Shown here piece after piece: positions 32,006-44,600 of a DNA stretch of 64,000 nucleotides. Origin of the DNA: Prosopocoilus inquinatus (taxonomy: Eukaryota > Arthropoda > Insecta > Coleoptera > Lucanidae); NCBI GenBank assembly GCA_036172665.1, contig CM069875.1:11798001-11862000 (forward strand), written 5' to 3'. The notes beneath the pieces were generated by a model. That model was not told the DNA's origin. It made no database searches and worked only from the letters and a program-made list of their open reading frames with translations. Each line of letters begins with the position of its first letter. Position 1 is the first letter of the stretch. Position numbers and translations under genes: made by a program.

Positions 32006-33469
32006 AGTTTTGTTTTAATAAATTAGCGGCTCTCAACAATATGAAAAATAGTTGTTAGGTATTAAAAGAGAAAATCAAATAGCCTTAACTTTTACGTGAC
32101 TACATTTTTTTAAAATACATATTTGTTTCATCTAGAGCAAGTCAATTAACTTTTGAATACCCAAATTTGAATTTAAAACGTAAAATATTACTACAGGTAG
32201 TAATTATTGCTTGTTAATTAATTTCATTTTAAACTGATTTTTGATCAAAAGTTTATTAAGAAAAAAGCTATAATTTGATCTCCTCCGGCCGTTTAATTTT
32301 ATGTCGTAAACCTCTAAATTTTAAAACGAAAATATTTTGAAACTTTTTTTGTATCTACAGTAGTTAGCGAGAACGCATTGTTGACATCCTGTACTTTATT
32401 GGATGTTTGAACAAAAATTAACGAGCTACAGCTAGGGACCTTTATAATCAAACAGACGGTATGTATTATTTAGACTTCAAATTAATATCAACTATTAAGT
32501 GTGAAAAACCATTACAATCAAGAGAAAAAATGTTATCGAACAGAATAATAAAAAGATGTACGTTGTATTTAACAAAACGAAACTGATGATAGTCATGGCA
32601 AGACGAAACGTTTGACTTCAATACTGCCACCCCCGTTCGAAGCAGAATCAAAATCTGCCTGCAGAAAGTTAAATCAGAATTTCAAAATTATTTATAATAA
32701 GAAAGATACAAAGGAAAAACGAAAATCGACTTTTTTACATTTCATTAATATGTCAAGAAGAAATAACAAAAACATCATTCTGTCAATAAATACGAATAAG
32801 GCATTGATTCTTGCAACTTTTCTTCCATTTAACCAAATTTGTATTTCTTAAGAAGATCCCTTCAGTGCATTTAATTTGAAACAGCCGGTATAGTTGCATT
32901 GTGAGCCCAGTTCCATAAAAGTTATTTGTTTCAGTCCTGTTACTAAATTATTCCATTGCTACTAATTGCTTGTCAGCGCCCAGCCTAATAAATGGTACCA
33001 CAACACAACAATTAATCCGGACACAAGTTATCGCATTAATTTTCAGTCATAACTGTTTAATAATATCTAAGATAAACAATTGATGGCCTTAGAATAAAAA
33101 GAACTGATGTACATGTGGCTTTTTTAACTTTTCTCACAAGTTTTAAAACTTAACATTTATTTTTGATTCAAAATTTTATATGTGGTAACTAACTGGAAAT
33201 TTTGTTGGTTTCGGTTACACCAACAAAAGTCGGTAGCCAGCCGTCGCTCACTGAAACACATAAACACGTGGCTTTGCGCAAATATGACACATCATTCCAG
33301 ACTATAGCGCAATAAATATAAGAAATCATATAAACGCATCCTTTAAATTCTTTCTCGTGTCAAAGTAGATTAAATTACGCTTCCAATATATCAGCTAATC
33401 ATGTAACAAAATCCAGAAATTATAATCAGTAGTATTCGCCTTTAACAAGACCACAGGAAAATAATATTT
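32006..33469. other. Intronic stretch without recognised gene
   Basis: 32100-32300 is a reversed copy of the family at 14950-15180, and a TACAGGATGTC-type end lies near 32390. The rest is AT-rich without recognisable features. Confidence 0.4.
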
Positions 33470-33640
33470 TCTCCGCGCCGTGCTAGGTGTAGCATGGTCG
33501 CCGCGCTACATGTGCCTTGTCTAGGTAGCGGCGCCGCGCTTCGCCGCGGGTCGCAACACTCTCAAAAGAATACAGCAAAAGAAGTATTCTTCGCCATGCT
33601 ACTCCGCGCTAGATGTGCGACAACCTTAACGATGTCTTCT
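33470..33640. other. GC-rich structured patch in an AT-rich intron
   Basis: Contains GCGGCGCCGCGC and CGCCGCGGG, able to form stable hairpins, and two related stretches: CGCGCTACATGTGCC near 33511 and CGCGCTAGATGTGCG near 33606. Composition differs sharply from its flanks. A 62-codon frame crosses it but has no recognisable protein. Confidence 0.5.
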
Positions 33641-35329
33641 TGTAAGCGCTTTTATTGTTTGAAATTAAATATTATGTGGTGATTTGCAACGACTATTATA
33701 TGCATTTTTATATTTTCAAAGAGAAACTTTCTTCTAACATTTCTCTAGATGTGTGAAAACTCTTTGATGATTAAATACATTTAAATTGTTTAGTCGTCGA
33801 AGGCAAAACCTGAACTCGCATGTCGCAGACCTTCCCTTTCCATTCAATGATAATTAGAAGCATCGCAGCCGCGCAAAGGTAGGAGTGAACAGTACATTCG
33901 GCGTGAAAAGCATCCGTACTAAGTGGACTCAATTCTTAAGCCTGGTTATAATATTCCATTTTTAAGTATTTTTATTGCCTAAAGTAATTTCTCAAAGTAA
34001 ATTACGTTTTCAATGGAGTGGACACGTCTCGCAAGAGGGTTTTGGGTTGTGTACAGTTTCAGGATTTGACAAGGATGCAACATGGAGATCGTTTCCGCTG
34101 AGATTTTATATTTCACATCCCTAAATAAGAGTCGCCTGTTTTATTTTCTTAAGTTTAATTTTAAAATATTTTAAAACCGGCCCTGGAGAGTTTTCTTGGC
34201 TACAAATCAACCGTTCAGTTTGAGAATTCGCTGTCATTAAGTAGAGGGAATAATAATTAAAAGAGTGATAGTTGTACCCATTGAAAATATTTATTTTAGC
34301 CAATAAAGATTTAATTGCACATTGCAGATATGTGAATAGTGCTTCCTCACTGGCAAGCAAACACGATACACATATGCTTCTTGTTACCATTGGCTAAACT
34401 GAAAGTCTTCAAACGGTGTAATATATTAAATGAATATATAAACTTAATATTCAATCTACAACAAATTTTAAAAACTACAAGAAAGATTCGTTTTTTTTTT
34501 ATTTTAGTACTTAGAAAACCTATATTTTTAAAAGTTAAAATAGTTTTCTGTTTCTACATTTTTTCGATAATAAGATATGTATACCTATCTCCTGATTTCA
34601 TACATATCTAATCAATTAATATGACTTCACCCACGACATTAACGCCAACCTCTAATTTCGACTCTTGATGAAACAATGTAATTATAATGAAGGAGTTAAT
34701 GTTAAACATCTTGATGGTGGCATTTTCACGTGATTAGTTCGTTTACATTGCGGTAAGTCCTCGTATAAAAAAATATACGTGGCATCGTTTGTTTGGTTAA
34801 CGAATAGCGAAAGTTACTGCTAATTATTGGAATCATGACGCACGTAGAAATTTACTTAAATAAACTTACTCATGTTCTGTTTTCTGTTTGCTGATTATTA
34901 ATAATTTCATTATCTAAGGAACGTTTCTGCATTAATTCGTTAATACTATTCGGATAAGATTCCGATTTTGTTACTTGTTTTTGAATAAAAAGTTATTTAA
35001 CATATTTTTTGATTTTGCAATAGCCTTGGTTAGGATCTAATTTATCGAAGTGTGATTAAATCCCCCCATCTGAAGTGGATCTTGAGCGTTTTTAATTAAA
35101 CAATTCTCTAATCTTGATTAGAATCAGTACGCAAATGTATGTATGTACAGTAGCGAACAATAAAATCCGGGCAAGAATTTGATATCATGGGCATTTACAA
35201 AAATTTCGTAAATCAGGCTTTCGGGTTAGGTTTCTGCCAAATATTGAAATAATAATAATATAGAACGAGCGCTGGCGACTACGCCTGTAGGATTGTGAGG
35301 TCGCTTCTTAAGGCAGAAAAATACATAAC
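33641..35329. other. Intronic stretch without recognised gene
   Basis: AT-rich with a slightly richer part at 33790-33930. No coding motif, no inverted ends found. Confidence 0.35.
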
Positions 35330-35640
35330 GAAGATGCTTCGCTATTCACCCTTCATATTTAGGTCACGGTAGATACCACGATACCACCTCGATGTAAAAC
35401 AAACGTATAGTTTTAAAAGAAATCGTGTACGTCGAAGATGCGCGCTGCTATTCATCTTCGATATCCACGGTTCTATTTAAAACTGTACATTTGTTTTACA
35501 TCGACGCGATATCGTGGCATCGAGGCATTTTCAGCATGTTCGTACCCGCGCTGCTGTTCATCTTCGATATACACGGTTCCATTTAAAACTGTAGGTTTGT
35601 TTTACATCGAGGTGATTTTGTGATATTGAGCGCGACTTAA
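35330..35640. repeat. Three units of about 100 bp, two direct and one inverted
   Basis: The unit CATCTTCGATATCCACGGTT...TTTAAAACTGTACATTTG at 35452 is repeated directly at 35560 (CATCTTCGATATACACGGTT) and lies reversed at 35355-35428 (ATGTAAAACAAACGTATAG...). All three end near CATCGA motifs. The direct units are still about 90% alike by eye. Confidence 0.6.
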
Positions 35641-36414
35641 CATCGAGAGTCTACAGCGAGGAATCTTCGGCATACTCGCACTCTTAGGTGTTATATTGGT
35701 TGCCCAACCTAGTTGCCAATACGATTCCCATGTAAAATAAAAAACTATCGCCGCAAATCTTGCTTCTGTCCAAACTACACCGACAAAATTAATATTCTTA
35801 TTTTTTAAGATGAATCTATAGGAGGCATCTTGCCAACATACACAGGAATACATAAGATTGACACGAACTATTATTATCCAGCAAAATTTGTGTAAGAAAT
35901 ATGCGTAAGTACATGCAAGCTTTCTGGCTACAATATGCCTTAACATATACAAAATACGCAAAAAATATGCACAGATATGCATGGTATATGCATTTATTTA
36001 TTAAATAACAGAGGTAAAAGTTATGTTTTTCATTTTGCGTGATTTAGATCAATTTAAAAAGAATTTACGCGTTTCATGCAAGACCAGCTAACCCTAATAT
36101 TTACATGATTATTGAGTGAGACTGTTTCCTAAATTATTTTAAGACTATCATTTCGACAAACTTAAATTCTGAAGAAAATTTTAAAAAATTATAAAATTAA
36201 CTACTTTAATATTATGTGAAAATTGTTTTTAATTTATAAACCAGACTCTGTGGAATTAGCACAAAATCTAATACGTGAATCTCTTTATTTAATAAAATAC
36301 AAGTCAAGTACAAATTTTTGATAATCATCGATGACCAAAATTTATTGCTCACGACTGTACGTGCGTATATTTCACATATTTTTCTTGTAATAAAAAAATT
36401 ATAAGCACGAAATC

Positions 36415-36774
36415 TTATTTTCGATATTCTATTTTTCTCTTTGGGGTAACATTTGGCACTTTAAACAATTCAATATGATGCGCTCCAATATAATAACCTA
36501 GATCAGGCCTAATCATGCCAGGGGAATATGTCGGGGTATATTCTCCTTCTACCATCGCACAGGCAGTGCCCGTTCCCGCTTGACGCTCAGTCGCTTCAAT
36601 TTCAACAACCAACGATATACAAAACTTATGTAGATAATATTCTTTATGGAAAATGTTGTAGTAACGAGCAATATTATATCGTTTTACGCTCAACAGTTTA
36701 CCGCAAATAATACATTCTGCATTACCTGTACTGTTTATAAAACACAGATACTTAAGTTCATAATTTTGGTTCAT
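36415..36774 (-). pseudogene. BED-type zinc finger fragment (hAT/GTF2IRD2-like)
   Basis: A 119-codon open frame from ATG 36774: the motif CFINSTGNAECIICGKLL followed by KRYNIARYYNIFHKEY fits C-x2-C...H of a BED finger, as found at the start of hAT transposases and GTF2IRD2/ZBED-like proteins domesticated from them. The expected second His-region is weak (RYY in place of RHY), and nothing after residue 50 resembles the family. No hAT ends were recognised. It is probably a fragment. Confidence 0.4.
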
Positions 36775-37751
36775 GTTTATTATTTTTCACGAGAGCCACA
36801 CGTTTTATAACTTCTGTTGGTACACGCTCGGCTGGCAGGCTTGCTCATTGATGTTGACGTTTCATTGACTCCTGTCGAATTGTGGGGGATACTATGCCCT
36901 CGCTCTTCTCGTATTTTATGCCCAGACCTGACCTAGATAATATTTTAACCAATCTGAACTGGACAATAAAATTCATTATAAGCAAGTAAAATATTGATTT
37001 GTTTATTATATACATAATTAATTTGTTTGGGGACCCCTGATTTATATCCAAAGTTATTTTGTTGGTTGGGTTGGATTGGATTGTTTCGCCTTCTCTAAAT
37101 TAAAATCTGGTCACTTTAAGTATGCAGTCATATTTTAAGATTTAGAAACTTGCACGAAAATACATACAGTTTTATAAAAGCAGAGTAAAGTCGGCATATA
37201 CGGAACATCCGTTCTTTTGGCCGTCATAAATTCTGAACTAAGATACTAAATACTCAGATATTTTAATTAAAAATATTTTATGTTGTTTTCCAGCGGTTGC
37301 ATACCATAAATTTAAGAAATACATATTTTTTGGGAAAGTTCTGTAACAAATCAAGAAAACTGCATTTTCATGATATATATATATATTCAAATATTGTGGT
37401 TATACGGAGAAATGAATTTACCCGAAAATCTCTTATAACTTTGGTAAAATTCATTTTTTTTTTAATTAATATTTTTTAATTTTACATTATATTGGTATTA
37501 GTATTGGTTTTAATACTTACAGCTCTTTTAAAGGAAAATATTTAATTTAGAAATTAGTTCTAAGAGCTTCTGATTTAATGCCAACTTTGAAAGTCTTTTG
37601 CCCCACTGTGCGGCGCTGCAAAATTAAAAACGAGGTGAGAATACGGGCCAATGTTACTCACATATCTTTCGTTTTTGGCAGTCGGTACACATTTGACACT
37701 GTTCAGTAAATTATATTATATTTCGTCATTAATCAGTCTCGCCAAACATTA
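36775..37751. other. Intronic stretch without recognised gene
   Basis: AT-rich, with a short (AT)n run at 37374-37385. No features recognised. Confidence 0.35.
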
Positions 37752-37845
37752 ATATGCCGCCAGCGCGACGTAAATGTTTGTTTTGTAGCGAATTACAAAA
37801 GATTTATCCGTTATTGTATTATTATATCCCTGTTGACGAATAATA
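37752..37845 (+). pseudogene. Possible THAP-type finger start
   Basis: ATG-initiated MPPARRKCLFCSELQKIYPL then YYYIPVDE before two stops. Position of CLFC and the IPVD motif loosely recalls the start of THAP domains in P-like transposases. Downstream frames to 38150 are Lys-rich. Weak evidence. Confidence 0.2.
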
Positions 37846-38185
37846 AATAAATTATAATTATACCTACATAATTTAATGCAATTGTAATAATATAAATAAA
37901 TAAAAAACCGTTATTAAAGAAGCGTACACCAACAAGAAAACAGAAGAAAGCCTAGAAATCTAGTTCTCCTCATGAAAATTATAATTTCCGTTTACAAACA
38001 CCGAAACTTACGGATCTAATCAGATCAATAACTATGGAAAACAATGAAAATGTTTAAAAAAAGACAATGAAAAGTTAAAAAAGTACACAAAGAACGAAAT
38101 ATCTTGAACGCTCGAAAAGATATCCACAAGCTGAAAGACATGATAAAAAATTTTACGTTTTTCGGGTACTATTTTTTTTATTATT

Positions 38186-38320
38186 GTTAGTTCTTGTCCG
38201 ATGAAAATTGTAAGTACAAAGTTTTTTTAATCTGACGAAGCTATAAATCCATAGCGAAACATTAAGTGTTTTCCCTTCATAATTCTGCCCGGTTCGAGAT
38301 TGAAAAAACTTTGTACTTAG
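38186..38320. mobile_element. Minimal Penelope-type end pair with one hammerhead motif
   Basis: Both family ends (CTTGTCCGATGAAAATTG...GTACAAAG, and GGTTCGAGATTGAAAAAACT...) are joined around a single hammerhead stretch: CTGACGA, hairpin GCTATAAATCCATAGC, GAAAC at 38232-38260 (+). Stem III has changed to ACAU and stem I no longer pairs well. It is a 135-bp deletion derivative. Confidence 0.65.
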
Positions 38321-38470
38321 AAATATGTATAATTGTAAACGATCGAACTGTGAGACGGGCACATTATGCGTGAACCACGTGCAAGTTACATTATTATATT
38401 TAAAAATAACTTATAAGTAACTTATCAAGTTTGCAAGCTTACAGGTTACTAAGGAACTGCAACTCAAATA

Positions 38471-40030
38471 CAGGGTCTCCCAAGTTGAGCGGCCTATTAA
38501 AAGTTTTCGGGGAAAGGAACATACTAATATTCTGAAATGTAATCTTTCAGAATAAAATATTTTCACTTTTATATCGCTTTGGGTTATACCGGAAGTAGCT
38601 ATTAACTTTATTGCAAATTCTGATTCTACACGTTATTCCAAGCAAAAGTCGTTAAGGCTTCCCTATACTTAAATGTAACGGTTTCTGAGATCTTCGAATT
38701 TTTTTAAAGAATTATTTCGGCGCTCTTTCATTTAAGAGAATGTATTTACGACACTTTCAAATTTCAAGATTGAAGCTGTCTGTCGTTTGAAAGAATAGCG
38801 TTCAGCCTTTCAAATCATATCCTAGTAATCATAGAATAATTCACAGGTTGGTCAAAATATGGTGTCGACCCTTGTTCCGTTCTACTGCCCAAAACTCAGT
38901 TTTCGTAAATGGAACACCCTATATATTTTTGCTTCATGAGATGCAGAATCAAATTCTACATCGATTAGTAATAGCATTCCCTATACCTATTTTCATTAGT
39001 TAGTAATAATTCTTGTTATCGAGGATTATTTATTTTATTGTGTTAATTAATGGCATTTAGACAGCATTTAGCTTTGAAAAGAAAGCAAATATTGAATTTT
39101 TATTTTTTTAAGAAATAAATAATTGCTAAACATAGTATTATTTCGCCCTACATCTCGGAATAAAGCTATAGGTAAATAATAAAGTAAGACCTATTTTCAA
39201 AAACAATTCTCTTTTTCAGGCTAACATTTTTGTTTAAAAAAAGCAAAAGTAAAACTTATAATTGGTAAAGTGGTAAAAATAATTAAACAGTTTTATTTAT
39301 TATTCTCGAGTTCCTATGATACGGTCGTAAATACTGTATAAAATTTGCAAATAACTGAGGCAAGAGTCAAATTAACTAATAAATATTTACAATCTCTCTC
39401 ACTTCGCAGAAATTTTGCACAAAAAATACCATCGTGTTGTAGTTCTTGAGGATTAAAAATTACGGTTCCTTTTTAGTTGTTTTGATAATTTTATTAATTT
39501 CTTTGTTTTTTATTTGTACATGTATGTTAATATAACTTGTAACTCAATAAATATTTTTGTTTTGTAGACACTGCGAAAAATTACCATAATTTTACCAAAG
39601 TATGCCATTATAAGAAACAATAATTGATAAGAAAACTAATGGAAATAGGTATAGGGAATGCTACTACTAATCGATGCAGAATTTGGTTCTGCATCGCATG
39701 ATGCGAAAATCTTGAAATCTTGAATCTTAAAATTTGAAAGTGTTGAAAATACATTCTCTTAAATGAGAAACCACCGAAATATTTTTTTTTTTTTAGAAAT
39801 TCGAAGATATCTCAAAAACCGTTACATTTGAGTATACAGAAGTGTTAACAAGTTTTGCTTGGAATGAGAAAGTTAATAGCGACTTCCAGTATAACCGGAA
39901 GTGATATAAAAATGAAAATGTTTTATTGTGAAAGATCACTTCCTCCTAGGGCAGTGCGTTAATTTTCAGAATGTTTGTATGTTCTTTTCACCGAGTACTT
40001 TTAATAGGACACTCAACTTGGGAGACCCTG
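38471..40030. mobile_element. Long-inverted-repeat element E2
   Basis: Ends CAGGGTCTCCCAAGTTGAG (38471) and CTCAACTTGGGAGACCCTG (ending 40030) next to TA. The inverted arms run about 400-500 bp (to about 38990 and from about 39640), with internal palindromes such as TATACCGGAAGT. The middle is AT-rich and non-coding. Total 1,560 bp. Confidence 0.75.
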
Positions 40031-40119
40031 TATATTTTGAATAGTTACTTTTCATATGTGGAACTTAGCTAGTTCTTTGTTTGTTTGTTTCTAATTAGTT
40101 ACTTTTGGCTAGTAACTTG

Positions 40120-40517
40120 TAGTACCGTTGCAAACCGTACGTATTCGTTACTGAGTAACAGGTATAACATGAAACTCGAAATACAGACTCGCTACTTGTT
40201 ACAACATTTCGTTGTTTACGTTTTTAATAGATTGTATATCAATGGTTTATACCCGTACTTACCGTCCACGTCTTATGTATGCATTTTTAGTAAGTAGTAA
40301 TTGTATTTCAAATATTTTTTAGTAAATAAAATTATTATAGAAGTAATCTTATTAGGTATTACGATTTTAAGTTGAAAATTATATTGATGCGTTATCTGAT
40401 TATTTAATTGTACTATAGTAACGAAAGCAACGAGTAACGAATACTTTGTAACGAGTACCGATATCTAAAGAAACGAATACATGTGGGTACAAACTTTTCG
40501 TTACTTTTACAGCACTA
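40120..40517. mobile_element. hAT-like MITE with 8-bp target duplication
   Basis: Ends TAGTACCGTTGCAA and (reversed) TAGTGCTGTAAAAGTAACG. Flanking GTAACTTG (40112-40119) and GTCACTTG (40518-40525) look like an 8-bp duplication with one change, the size made by hAT elements. Non-coding, rich in GTAACGAA-type subrepeats. Confidence 0.6.
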
Positions 40518-40525
40518 GTCACTTG

Positions 40526-43224
40526 CCCGGCTCTAACTGTACATTTCCTGGAAGGTACATGCATTCTGCATAATTTTTAAACTAATTATTCTCGAAAATG
40601 GTCCTCTGCTGCTGCTACTACATACCATAAATACATTTTTAAAAGTAAAATAAATATACTTTAAACATAACGAATATCTTATCACTTTTGAATATGTCCA
40701 CGCACAAGAAACAAAAGAATGTCAGAATGTTGACAGCGTCCCTACGTTTTATACAAAGAATAAACAAATATTCAGATTGAGCAATACGAAAAACTCCCAC
40801 ATGTCATATTACAACTCAGCTGAAAAGTAACTAAGATTTTAAGTAAACGTCCCTATTTTCTCTTGATCCCCGTACATGCGAAGTTGTAAAAGAATACAAC
40901 TCTCCTGTTGGCCAGCTATTTGTGTTCTTTTTTATTTTAGTAAAACAGCAACTAGTTAGTGACGATTAGGGTCAACTTTGAATTGTTTTATTCTTTTTGT
41001 CCCTAACAAACGGACACTTTTTCTCCGAAATTCGAGTATATATGAATGATGAAAATTTTCATCAACGAAACTCAATTCCGATTCGTGTATTGTCGGAAAT
41101 TGTATATACAGTGCTAGTCTGAAATTTCTCATATTTCTCACTGTATAAATAATAAAAAAAATGTGGCTTTCGTAGCCCGGCAATAAACAAATAACATTTG
41201 AAAATACAAAATTGATAGTACATTAAAAACATTATTTCGTCTGAACTGTCTGTAGCACCTGAAACAAAATTAAACTATATCAGCATTTAAAAATGCTGCT
41301 TTTCAGATGTCATCTATCTAGAGTACGTGGGAAAAATATTTATTCTCACCGCAATTACGTTAAGAGAACGTCATAGAAAACTTCGAGATAAATTCTGTAC
41401 TTCACAATATGCATACCTTAGTTCAATAATGTAATCGTAGTCATAAGGCTAAAAGCTGTAATATTTTTCAACCAACAGACGACAATCTTTAGATGATTAC
41501 TACAGGTCTAGAACTAATTTCATATCTTTAACAACACTCTAATTTTTCCACGCTTTAATTATCAAGTGTCTGTTAACTGTTATAAATACTTCATTATGCT
41601 AGCGTTGTTGTGATTTTATTATTTACACGTGTTAGTGTTAATTTACACGGATGTTTTTTAATGGAGACGTTAACGCCTGACGCTTGTCATCAGCAAGCAT
41701 ATTATAATAAATATAATAATCAAAAACAAAATTATATACAGGATAGGCTAGCAGCCTGTGAACGGAAGATTATGGCGTTAGTATAGAACATTTTTGAAAA
41801 CTGTGTGCGCACTACCATACAAATTGGTTAGATGCATAATCTAAAATTATTTAGTCATATACACTGTCCCGTAAGAGTGTGTTAACCCTAACTTATATTT
41901 TTTAAAATGGAACACTGCATTATTAGATGGCTCATTAAGAGTGAATGAAAATAATATAAGGTTCATTGACCTAAAGATTATAGTTTTCGAGATATTGTCA
42001 ACTTATCGGTAAAACAATTTGGTAACGTGTGATCAATTCGAAATTCCTCCGGATGGAAAATTTTAAAATTTATTTCTTTAAAATCTGTTGTAATTAAAAA
42101 AAATTAATTAAATGTTTTGTGTCTTCATTGGCGTACATTTCAACTAGCAATGACTTTAATAAACATTTAGAATTCAGTAATCTGTTTCCTTGGATTAAGA
42201 ATTTTCCATAATTAAAAAATCCTAATAAATAGAATTCAGGATATTATGCTGGCGAAAACTTGCATTTTTTAGAAATTTTCCACACAATGGTCTTTTAATA
42301 AATGTATTCATATTTTATTACTGTAGTCCTATTTTATTATCAGTCTGTATTTTATGAGGCGATTCTTACCTTGGTTTACAATTATTTCCTTGAATTTTTC
42401 ATCAGTGTTCTTCGAAATTAGATGCCTCTCTATTCTCACCGAAATTTGTCAAGGAATATAGATTGGTCAGCAATTTAGCCACTGCGGTTACTTGAACGCG
42501 ATCATACTGCAATACCTGTCGTCTCGGTGAATAAATGGTTAGGTCGAAGTTTGTCCAAATTGAATTGGATGGCTTAGGAGAAGCAAGGAGCTGGTTTCTC
42601 CGTAGTGTATGTGAAGCCGAGTCAGGCACTGACTTGAAAAAGAGTTAATTGTGATGTTTATAAACTGATTTATTACAAAAGTCCCATTTTACACAACTTT
42701 TCAGAGTCTAAGGGTGGCGAGCACCAACCAGGAGAAATTAAACTAATTTAGTATATTACTTAAAGAGTAGAATATCAGTGACTTCAATCACAGTTAACTC
42801 TAATGTAGTATGGTATTACACGTCCATAGTTTTTGATTTCAGGAGTATTTCAAATTTCTCTCTAGAGTAAATATATGACGGTGTGCACCAAAGTAGAGTA
42901 TTTTACTTAAGTAGTAATTTAAAGAGAAAATACGTCAAATAAATACTCCTACTCAGTAGTAGGAGTATATGGGGCAGTGTTACTTTATATAAATTAAAAC
43001 TAGCATTATTACATTTTATAGGGAGAATTTATTAACGTGCAGTGAGAAAATGCATTACTAGGACTATTTTGATTATTTAATAATCCTAATTAATGGATTA
43101 TTTAATGAAAATAAATTATTATTATTTAATAATATTATTATTACTATTATTTTATAATTCAATTGTAATAATCGTATTATTATTATATATTTGATAATAA
43201 CAAATTATAAATTATTACGTAAAA
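40526..43224. other. Intronic stretch without recognised gene
   Basis: AT-rich. An element-end-like ACTGTCCCGTAAGAGTGTG lies at 41867. A 75-codon minus-strand frame at 42402-42629 is less AT-rich but has no recognisable motif. No family assignment. Confidence 0.35.
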
Positions 43225-43405
43225 TGTTTTTAATCTTTAACCGGACAGACTTATAATTCTATTCGGTTTAAAAAATTGAAAACTTTTACCTACAACTTTA
43301 ATCGGACAAGGAGGTATTATAGCCAAAAAAAAATTGGGAGGTTCCACTTGTTTGGAACCGTTGATATGTGCGAGAGAGAAATACTTGCAAGGTCTCAACG
43401 CCTTC
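43225..43405. repeat. Decayed Penelope-type ends joined to an E4 fragment
   Basis: 43225-43315 keeps TTTTTAATCTTTAACCGGACAGA and ACTTTAATCGGACAAGGA from the Penelope-type ends. 43335-43405 is a reversed copy of 16840-16910 in E4 (GAGGTTCCACTTGTTTGGAA ... TGTGCGAGAGAGAAATA). Confidence 0.55.
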
Positions 43406-43989
43406 CTTCACATCCACCCGCGCAGTTCCGCAGTCAAACCCATTTCGTAGCGTTTAGTAATAATAATCACCGATATAGTTTATTAATTATTTTATTTAAA
43501 ATTTTAATTCGCTGACCGAAGTAATTCGTTTTACGATATCAACTATCGACGAACAAGTTTAAAATTTATGCCCCAATTAGGCAAGCGCATTAAAAATGTT
43601 CTTCCTTCACCCTTTCACGTAAATAAAGTTTTACTGTAATCTCGCTGTTAGCTATGAAAGTATATTATATTAAAATAATAAAATGGAATAAGAAATTACA
43701 ATTTGTTGGTACCTCGCTTTAAATTTGTTCGGCAATTACGAACCGCAGCTTCTCTTTTGCACTAGATTTTAATGTAAAAATACTAAACTTGTAATTACTT
43801 GCAGTGAATAAAATTGTAAATTGTAAACGTTTTGAGATCAGCTATGATCGGAGCGGCTGGACGACGTTTGTACTCGAGACCCTGGCCTACTTCGGCTGCG
43901 GGTTTAATCGAAGCGGCAGCCGCATTCCACTTTTAGCTATGCCAGCAGTTCTCAAACGGTTCAGTGAAAATCTGCCACTGCAATTTTTT

Positions 43990-44340
43990 TCAAAAACTAT
44001 TAAATTTGTAGAAAAATTTTGCGTAAATCGTTTTTGATTGCAGTGAAAACCTCGAGCAGCCTCTGGACAGCTGTTTCAGCCCTGCTTGGGGCTTCTTCAG
44101 CAGAGACGTAGCTCGACATTTCCATTGCAAACAAAAACGACCTGTCCAATTTATTCGCAATTGCGATGTAATAGTGATGAACAGATAAAATAGCGACATC
44201 TTACTATCGCTTTTTGACCTGACATTGCAGTAGGATAGACAAATTGAAGAGGGATTTGCTCCTAATAAGTCCCCCATGCAAGGCGGCCATGCTTGCTGTC
44301 AAAGCATAATGAAAATTTTTAGAAAAATTTTGTGCAAATC
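43990..44340. repeat. R1 full unit with repeated start/end sequence
   Basis: AGAAAAATTTTGCGTAAATC at 44011 reappears as AGAAAAATTTTGTGCAAATC at 44321, about 310 bp later, enclosing one R1 unit (TTGATTGCAGTGAAAACCTC ... AAGCATAATGAAAATTTTT). The direct repeat at both edges suggests R1 can exist as a tandem or that a 310-bp unit length is natural. Confidence 0.6.
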
Positions 44341-44496
44341 GTTTTTTTTTTTTTTTCTAAAAATTTTCATTATGCTTTGACAGCAAGCATGGCCGCCTTG
44401 CATGGGGGACTTATTAGGAGCAAATCCCTCTTCAATTTGTCTATCCTACTGCAATGTCAGGTCAAAAAGCGATAGTAAGATGTCGCTATTTTATCT
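44183..44496. repeat. Perfect 145-bp inverted repeat with 24-bp spacer
   Basis: 44183-44327 (AGATAAAATAGCGACATCTT ... TTTTAGAAAAA) is present in exact reverse complement at 44352-44496. The spacer is mainly a T run. The arms are part of R1. Exact identity over 145 bp implies a very recent event or gene conversion between arms. Confidence 0.88.
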
Positions 44497-44518
44497 ATTA
44501 AATTTGTGTTAAGAACAT

Positions 44519-44600
44519 ATAAGTTCAATCGTTGCCATTTATGATGATATATTACAGGTTTAAATATTTGCACACAGTAAAAGAACAGCCTGTATAATTA
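44519..44600. repeat. Reversed E4 end fragment
   Basis: AATCGTTGCCATTTATGATG ... CACACAGTAAAAGAACAGCC is the reverse of 15815-15885. It lies directly beside the R1 palindrome. Confidence 0.65.

Noticed and set aside
33494..33682. 62-codon frame across the GC-rich patch
   Set aside because: Frame length is explained by GC-richness; no protein similarity recognised.
35602..35982. 126-codon minus-strand frame
   Set aside because: Overlaps the 100-bp repeat cluster; composition is that of translated AT-rich DNA, no domain.
42402..42629. 75-codon minus-strand frame, less AT-rich than flanks
   Set aside because: No recognisable motif, no convincing splice sites or start context; could be chance.
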